Virus record (IMG/VR): IMGVR_UViG_3300006916_000100
Location: 1 to 41,964 of that record
Strand: one strand, 5' to 3'
DNA: 41,964 nucleotides
DNA from: a virus
Shown in pieces: positions 37,889-41,964 of this stretch. Numbering within the stretch: position 1 is the stretch's first letter; each line of letters opens with the position of its first letter. A program made the position numbers and the translations under genes. The notes under the pieces are model-generated. The model did no database searches and was not told the origin of the DNA. It saw only the letters and a list, made by a program, of their open reading frames with translations.

Positions 37889-40294
37889 ATGGCTAGACCG
37901 CCCATTTCGCTTGTAGAGAACCAGAATCCGCAAGTAGAAACAGAAGAATTGCTGGCAGAGATTGAGATTGAGGCCCCCGGCACGTTAGACATGTCGGGCG
38001 AAGCTTCTGATATTGACATTGAAGTGGATGAAATGGGCGGTGCAGTCGTTGATTTTGACCCTATGTCGGAGATGCCCAGCGGAGATTTTTCTGAAAACTT
38101 AGCAGAAGATATGGACGAGCGTGAGTTGGGCGCGGTTGCCAGTGAATTGACCGCGGACTACGATGCAAACAAGGCGAGTCGCCAAGAATGGGAGGATGCA
38201 TACGCGGATGGCTTGGAATTACTTGGGTTCAACTACTCCGAAAGGACTGAGCCGTTTAGAGGTGCTTCTGGCGTCACCCATCCCCTTTTGGCGGAAGCTG
38301 CTGTGCAGTTTCAGGCCCAAGCGTTCAATGAGTTGTTGCCGCCGGGAGGGCCCGTGCGGACTGCGATAGTTGGTTCGCAGAACAGTGCGACGTCAGATCA
38401 GGCCCAGCGCGTAAAAGATTTTATGAATTTCTACATCACGAACGTGATGGAGGAGTACACGCCTGAATTTGATCAAATGTTGTTCTATTTGCCGCTGGCG
38501 GGCAGCACTTTTAAGAAGGTTTACTATGATGAGAGCATGGATCGTGCGGTTAGTAAGTTCGTTCCTGCAGAGCATCTTGTTGTTCCCTATGATACCGCGG
38601 ATTTAGAGACGTGTCCGAACATCACGCATGTTGTTCGGATGAGCTTGAACGACCTTCGGAAGCGTCAGATTGGCGGTTTTTACAGGGACATACCTGTTTT
38701 GCCACAACAATCAGACACAGACGATCTATCCGACGAATTGAACCGGATAACGGGCATTGAACCGTCGTCCGTGGACTATGATTGCACATTGTTGGAGTGT
38801 CACGCAGACTTGGATCTGGAAGGATTCGAGGATATGGGTGAAGACGGGGAGCCGACAGGCATAAAATTGCCTTATGTCGTGACGATTAGTCAGGATAACG
38901 GGCAAATTCTGTCAATTCGTCGTAATTATCGCGAAGATGACCCCGACAAGAAGAAAATACAGTATTTTGTTCACTATAAGTTCTTGCCGGGCTTTGGTTT
39001 TTACGGTTTGGGTTTGATTCACACCATTGGTGGCTTGTCTCGTTCTGCGACGGCGGCACTGCGGCAGTTGATTGACGCGGGTACGTTGTCGAACCTGCCT
39101 GCAGGCTTCAAGGCCCGCGGCCTACGGATCAGGGACGATGACGATCCGCTGCAGCCGGGTGAGTTCAGGGACGTAGATGCGCCGGGCGGGGCTATCCGTG
39201 ACAGCTTGATGCCGCTGCCGTTCAAGGGGCCGGACCAGACGCTCTTTCAGCTTCTAGGCTTCGTTGTGGACGCGGGAAGGCGGTTTGCCACCATAACTGA
39301 CATGAAGGTCGGGGATGGCAACCAGCAGGCCGCTGCAGGCACTACAATCGCCCTTATGGAGCAGGGTTCTCGTGTAATGAGTGCGGTGCATAAACGCCTG
39401 CATTATGCGATGCGTTTAGAGTTCAAGCTTCTTGCCAAGGTAATGGGCGAGAGTTTGCCGCCGGTATATCCATATGCCTTGGAGGGTGTTGATGCGGCGG
39501 TAAAAGCAAAGGATTTTGATGACCGGATTGACGTGATCCCGGTATCGAATCCTAATGTTTTCTCACAAGCGCAGCGTATTGCACTTGCTCAAACGCAGAT
39601 GCAGTTAGCGGCACAGGCTCCACAGATGCACAACATGTATGAAGTGTATCGTGACATGTATGAGGCTTTGGGTGTTCGGGATATTGACAAGTATCTGAAG
39701 AACGAGCAATCCGTACAGCCCGTTCCGAAAGACCCGGCGCAAGAGAACATGGATGCCCTTGATGGTGTACGACTCATGGCCTTCCCAATGCAGAGTCATC
39801 AGGCGCACATTTTAGCGCACTTGGTCTTTGCCGGGTCACCTCTTGTTGGAGCAAACCCCTCTATAGCGGTGGCGCTTCAGAAGCATGTCATGCAGCACGT
39901 GCAGATTGAGTCCCGCGAACGGGCGATGCAGCAGCTTGGTCTAACCGGTCAAGAGCAGCAGTTGCCGCCGCAGGCGCAAATACAGCTAGATGCCATGGCC
40001 GCGCAGTTTATGGCAGAGGGTATGAAGACGGTTCAAGACCTTGGTCGCCAGTTGTCCGGCGGTGGCAAGCCAGACCCTGTAGTTCAGTTGAAACAACAGG
40101 AACTGCAGCTAGATGCGGTTAGGGAAGAGAACGACAAGATGATGGAAGAGCGTGAGCTTAACCTGAAAGAAGCTCAGATGATGGATAAGTCTCGCCAGTT
40201 TGACGAGCGCATTCAAAGTCAGGAAGAGCAGACGGCATCTAGAATTAATGCGGCGATGGAAAGAGAACTTTTGAAACAAAGGAGTGTAGAATGA
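37889..40294 (+). CDS. Portal protein
   Basis: This 801-aa protein matches podovirus portal proteins in layout. An acidic N-terminus leads to SRQEWEDAYADGLELLGFNY, then RGASGVTHPLLAEAAVQFQA, and LFYLPLAGSTFKKVYYDESM, typical of the P22/marine podovirus portal family. The crown/stem region includes GRRFATITDMKVGDGNQQAA. The last 100 residues are a Q/E-rich coiled coil (LDAVREENDKMMEERELNLK), as in the long barrel of P22-type portals. It forms the ring through which DNA enters and leaves. GAGGG precedes the ATG. Its stop overlaps the next start by 4 bp (ATGA). Confidence 0.9.
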   Translation: MARPPISLVENQNPQVETEELLAEIEIEAPGTLDMSGEASDIDIEVDEMGGAVVDFDPMSEMPSGDFSENLAEDMDERELGAVASELTADYDANKASRQEWEDAYADGLELLGFNYSERTEPFRGASGVTHPLLAEAAVQFQAQAFNELLPPGGPVRTAIVGSQNSATSDQAQRVKDFMNFYITNVMEEYTPEFDQMLFYLPLAGSTFKKVYYDESMDRAVSKFVPAEHLVVPYDTADLETCPNITHVVRMSLNDLRKRQIGGFYRDIPVLPQQSDTDDLSDELNRITGIEPSSVDYDCTLLECHADLDLEGFEDMGEDGEPTGIKLPYVVTISQDNGQILSIRRNYREDDPDKKKIQYFVHYKFLPGFGFYGLGLIHTIGGLSRSATAALRQLIDAGTLSNLPAGFKARGLRIRDDDDPLQPGEFRDVDAPGGAIRDSLMPLPFKGPDQTLFQLLGFVVDAGRRFATITDMKVGDGNQQAAAGTTIALMEQGSRVMSAVHKRLHYAMRLEFKLLAKVMGESLPPVYPYALEGVDAAVKAKDFDDRIDVIPVSNPNVFSQAQRIALAQTQMQLAAQAPQMHNMYEVYRDMYEALGVRDIDKYLKNEQSVQPVPKDPAQENMDALDGVRLMAFPMQSHQAHILAHLVFAGSPLVGANPSIAVALQKHVMQHVQIESRERAMQQLGLTGQEQQLPPQAQIQLDAMAAQFMAEGMKTVQDLGRQLSGGGKPDPVVQLKQQELQLDAVREENDKMMEERELNLKEAQMMDKSRQFDERIQSQEEQTASRINAAMERELLKQRSVE

Positions 40295-40485
40295 GCGTGG
40301 TAAAAATTGTCACCAATACTCCCGCAGCGGCACCAAAAGCACAGCCGTATGCGGAGATTGACAAGCAGGGTCGTATTCCATACGGCGGGGCAAAAGAAGT
40401 AAAAACCCCTACGGGCATGAAGAAGATGACTGTTCGCGGCATGGGTGCTGCCACAAAAGGTGGCAGCTACATGGGTTGTGAGTAA
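40291..40485 (+). CDS. Small conserved phage protein
   Basis: This 64-aa basic protein reads MSVVKIVTNTPAAAPKAQPY and ends MKKMTVRGMGAATKGGSYMG plus CE. The RGMGAATKGG ending is one I associate with small proteins next to portal genes in marine phages. It starts in an ATGA overlap with the portal gene and has AAAGGAG upstream. There is no catalytic motif. A head-assembly or decoration role is possible but not shown. Confidence 0.7.
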   Translation: MSVVKIVTNTPAAAPKAQPYAEIDKQGRIPYGGAKEVKTPTGMKKMTVRGMGAATKGGSYMGCE

Positions 40486-40493
40486 AAAATTAA

Positions 40494-41186
40494 ATGGATC
40501 CGGTATCTGCAATGGCAACCGCTTCGGCGGCATTTGGAGCCCTTAAAAAGGGCTTCGCCATTGGCCGGGACATTGAGTCTATGGCCTCTGACCTGTCAAG
40601 ATGGATGGGCGCTTTATCTGACCTTGATCAGATGGAGAAAGAGGCAAAGAACCCCCCTATATTTAAAAAACTGTTCGGTGGTCAAAGCGTAGAGCAAGAA
40701 GCCATAACGACTTTTGCCAACAAGCAGAAGGCGCAGCAACAACGTTACGAGTTACAACAGTGGATTTCTTTGACTATGGGTAAGTCAAAATGGGATCAAC
40801 TTGTAGCAATGGAAGGGCAAATACGCAAAAGGCGTAAAGAAACATTGTATCGCCAGCGTGAGCGTAGACGAAAGTTTGTTGAAATCGTGGCGTGGGTACT
40901 TACCGCAGCCGTAGGCACGACAGCTTTGGTTATTTTTGTGCTGTTATTAAAGTCCCATACTGCTAACGCCGAACAAATGACAACCTGTCGTAAAGTTAAA
41001 TGCGAAAAGATGGACAACCGTCAGGTAGTTTGTGTGTTCCGCGGGCAAAACTACACTATTGAATCTCAGATATTTGAGTATTTGGAATTTATTCCTTCTG
41101 AATATCAGTGCAAGTATGATCCAAACGCTAAGAAAGAGATGACGGTGCAAGAAACCTTAAAAGCGGTGAGGGACAGTCAGAAATGA
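40494..41186 (+). CDS. Conserved phage membrane protein with one transmembrane helix
   Basis: This 230-aa protein has an N-terminal helical module (FGALKKGFAIGRDIESMASD, LSRWMGALSDLDQMEKEAKN), a strongly basic segment (RKRRKETLYRQRERRRKF), a transmembrane helix (IVAWVLTAAVGTTALVIFVL) near residues 130-150, and a C-terminal domain with four cysteines (C-x5-C, then VVCVF and YQCKY) that would be periplasmic if the basic side stays inside. The family recurs in marine phages near the portal. A role in lysis or membrane contact is inferred. It overlaps the EF-hand gene by ATGA. Confidence 0.7.
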   Translation: MDPVSAMATASAAFGALKKGFAIGRDIESMASDLSRWMGALSDLDQMEKEAKNPPIFKKLFGGQSVEQEAITTFANKQKAQQQRYELQQWISLTMGKSKWDQLVAMEGQIRKRRKETLYRQRERRRKFVEIVAWVLTAAVGTTALVIFVLLLKSHTANAEQMTTCRKVKCEKMDNRQVVCVFRGQNYTIESQIFEYLEFIPSEYQCKYDPNAKKEMTVQETLKAVRDSQK

Positions 41187-41500
41187 GCAAAAAGTTCCAA
41201 GAAGGCACAGAGTATGCGCGGTATGATCTCGACGGTGACGGCGAAATCACAGATGAAGAATTAGAACACGCCAAAGAAATACGAGAGACAGAACGTGATT
41301 TGCGAAAGAGCTTGGCTCAATTGCGTATGGCGCGGTTTACACTGATTGGCATGGGTGTTTTTACGGCGGCGATGTTTACACCATGGGTGTCAGTAGAACG
41401 CATACAAGCTTTGAGTGAAATCAGTAGTTTATTCTATATTTCCGGCGCGGGAATAGTCGGGGCGTATATGGGGACCACAGCTTGGATGGCGCGAAAGTGA
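41183..41500 (+). CDS. EF-hand membrane protein, holin-like
   Basis: This 105-aa protein has an EF-hand loop, YDLDGDGEITDEELEHAKEI, with Ca-ligand positions D, D, D, I and E filled. A linker helix follows, then two hydrophobic segments: ARFTLIGMGVFTAAMFTPWV and LFYISGAGIVGAYMGTTAWM. A C-terminal MARK is basic. Two transmembrane helices and small size fit class II holins. A calcium-binding loop on the soluble side is unusual and may tie membrane action to ions. It is coupled to the genes on both sides. Confidence 0.7.
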   Translation: MSKKFQEGTEYARYDLDGDGEITDEELEHAKEIRETERDLRKSLAQLRMARFTLIGMGVFTAAMFTPWVSVERIQALSEISSLFYISGAGIVGAYMGTTAWMARK

Positions 41501-41728
41501 ATGATCGACGCCTTTTTGCTTATGGTTTATTTAGGCACCGGTGATTTTCGCAAACTAGAAAGCGGAAACATGCATTTTTATTCTATAGTTGAATGTAACT
41601 ATTTTGCGGAACAAATATCTAAAAGATACGGCAACTATGGTTTTTCTGAATATATTGATGCAAAAGATAGGGTGACGGCATATTGTGTGCCTAGACAAGT
41701 AGACCCTGAATTGGTGAAAATTTATTAA
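41501..41728 (+). CDS. Small hypothetical protein
   Basis: This 75-aa protein starts directly after the previous TGA. It reads MIDAFLLMVYLGTGDFRKLE, then MHFYSIVECNYFAEQISKRY, then RVTAYCVPRQVDPELVKIY. A short hydrophobic N-terminus is followed by an aromatic, soluble domain with two cysteines (in VECNYF and AYCVPR) that could form a disulfide if exported. The N-terminus could serve as an uncleaved signal. Its place between two membrane-type genes suggests a part in lysis, as a spanin or regulator, but this is guesswork. Confidence 0.6.
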   Translation: MIDAFLLMVYLGTGDFRKLESGNMHFYSIVECNYFAEQISKRYGNYGFSEYIDAKDRVTAYCVPRQVDPELVKIY

Positions 41729-41742
41729 GAAGGAATAGTCAC

Positions 41743-41964
41743 ATGTTTCAAGCTCTATTGGGACCGTTATCGTCACTTGCGGGCTCTTTCTTGGAAGGAC
41801 AGATATCTAAGCAAAAAGCAAAAGCCTCACTTGCTCAGACAGAGGCAGAAGCAAAAGCTGAGATTATGAAGACCGCCGCCACCCATGACTCCAAGTGGGA
41901 GATCATAATGGCGCAGGCCACAACAACGAGCATCAAAGACGAAATTGTAACCGTAATCGTGTTG
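41743..41964 (+). CDS. Holin-like or membrane-anchored protein, 3' truncated
   Basis: The ATG at 41743 follows AAGAAGGAATAG. The 74 visible residues read MFQALLGPLSSLAGSFLEGQ, then a charged helix (KQKAKASLAQTEAEAKAEIM), then ATTTSIKDEIVTVIVL at the cut edge. A short amphipathic start, an A/E/K helix and a (W/I)-KDE segment leading into hydrophobic sequence match a marine phage family often called a putative holin. The transmembrane part would lie beyond the window, so the call is tentative. Confidence 0.5.
   Translation, partial: MFQALLGPLSSLAGSFLEGQISKQKAKASLAQTEAEAKAEIMKTAATHDSKWEIIMAQATTTSIKDEIVTVIVL

Noticed and set aside
1-41964. Integrase, attachment sites or insertion sequences
   Set aside because: No tyrosine or serine recombinase motif, transposase or flanking long repeats were seen.

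Overview
This window is one side of a tailed double-stranded DNA phage genome, most likely a podovirus-like virion infecting a marine alphaproteobacterium. The phage assignment rests on a terminase small/large pair, a portal protein, P22-like tail-stabilisation and fibre-type proteins, very large internal (ejection-type) proteins and a GH108 endolysin, packed head to tail with TAATG/ATGA overlaps. The marine and alphaproteobacterial placement is softer. It rests on resemblance to marine podovirus families as I remember them and on a perfect chromosomal-type parS site. No integrase, tRNA, CRISPR array, phage RNA polymerase or insertion sequence was seen. No major capsid, scaffold or tail-tube gene is visible, and the genes at both edges are cut, so the window is not a whole genome.

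Layout. (1) 2-15364, plus strand: tail fibre/adhesin-like proteins, a tail-stabilisation-like protein, internal virion proteins of 363, 302, 982 and 1293 aa, the endolysin and a last structural-type gene, closed by a terminator at 15372. (2) 15294-16927, minus strand: an SNF2 helicase and a small zinc-ribbon ORF. A divergent promoter region separates them from (3) 17016-23919, plus strand: the replication block. This holds a conserved coiled-coil protein, an SSB-like protein ending DDIPF, an archaeo-eukaryotic-type primase ending QDIPF, a UvrD-type helicase, two small proteins and a family A DNA polymerase.

(4) 23920-28573: a control and accessory region with genes on both strands. It contains a candidate small RNA, a ribbon-helix-helix regulator, a ParB-fold protein, several small unknown genes, the parS palindrome, a set of matching 18-bp operators (TATGGGA-N4-TCCYA) sitting in promoters, and a cluster of GTTAC-core repeats. 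(5) 28574-32339: terminase small subunit and a PD-(D/E)XK nuclease, followed by a GC-rich cargo segment (Cys-rich protein and DUF932-like protein) bounded by terminators. (6) 32340-32883: a 544-bp non-coding stretch with tandem repeats and a late-type promoter. (7) 32884-41964: terminase large subunit, a 1177-aa unknown protein, the portal, and a run of small genes including two membrane proteins (one with an EF-hand) and a cut holin-like gene.

How it fits together. Transcription appears to use host sigma70-type promoters. Replication uses PolA, a primase, a helicase and an SSB that all look phage-encoded. The most unusual features are in the control region: a canonical parS without a recognisable ParB CTPase, and a repeated operator that could tie the accessory genes into one regulon.
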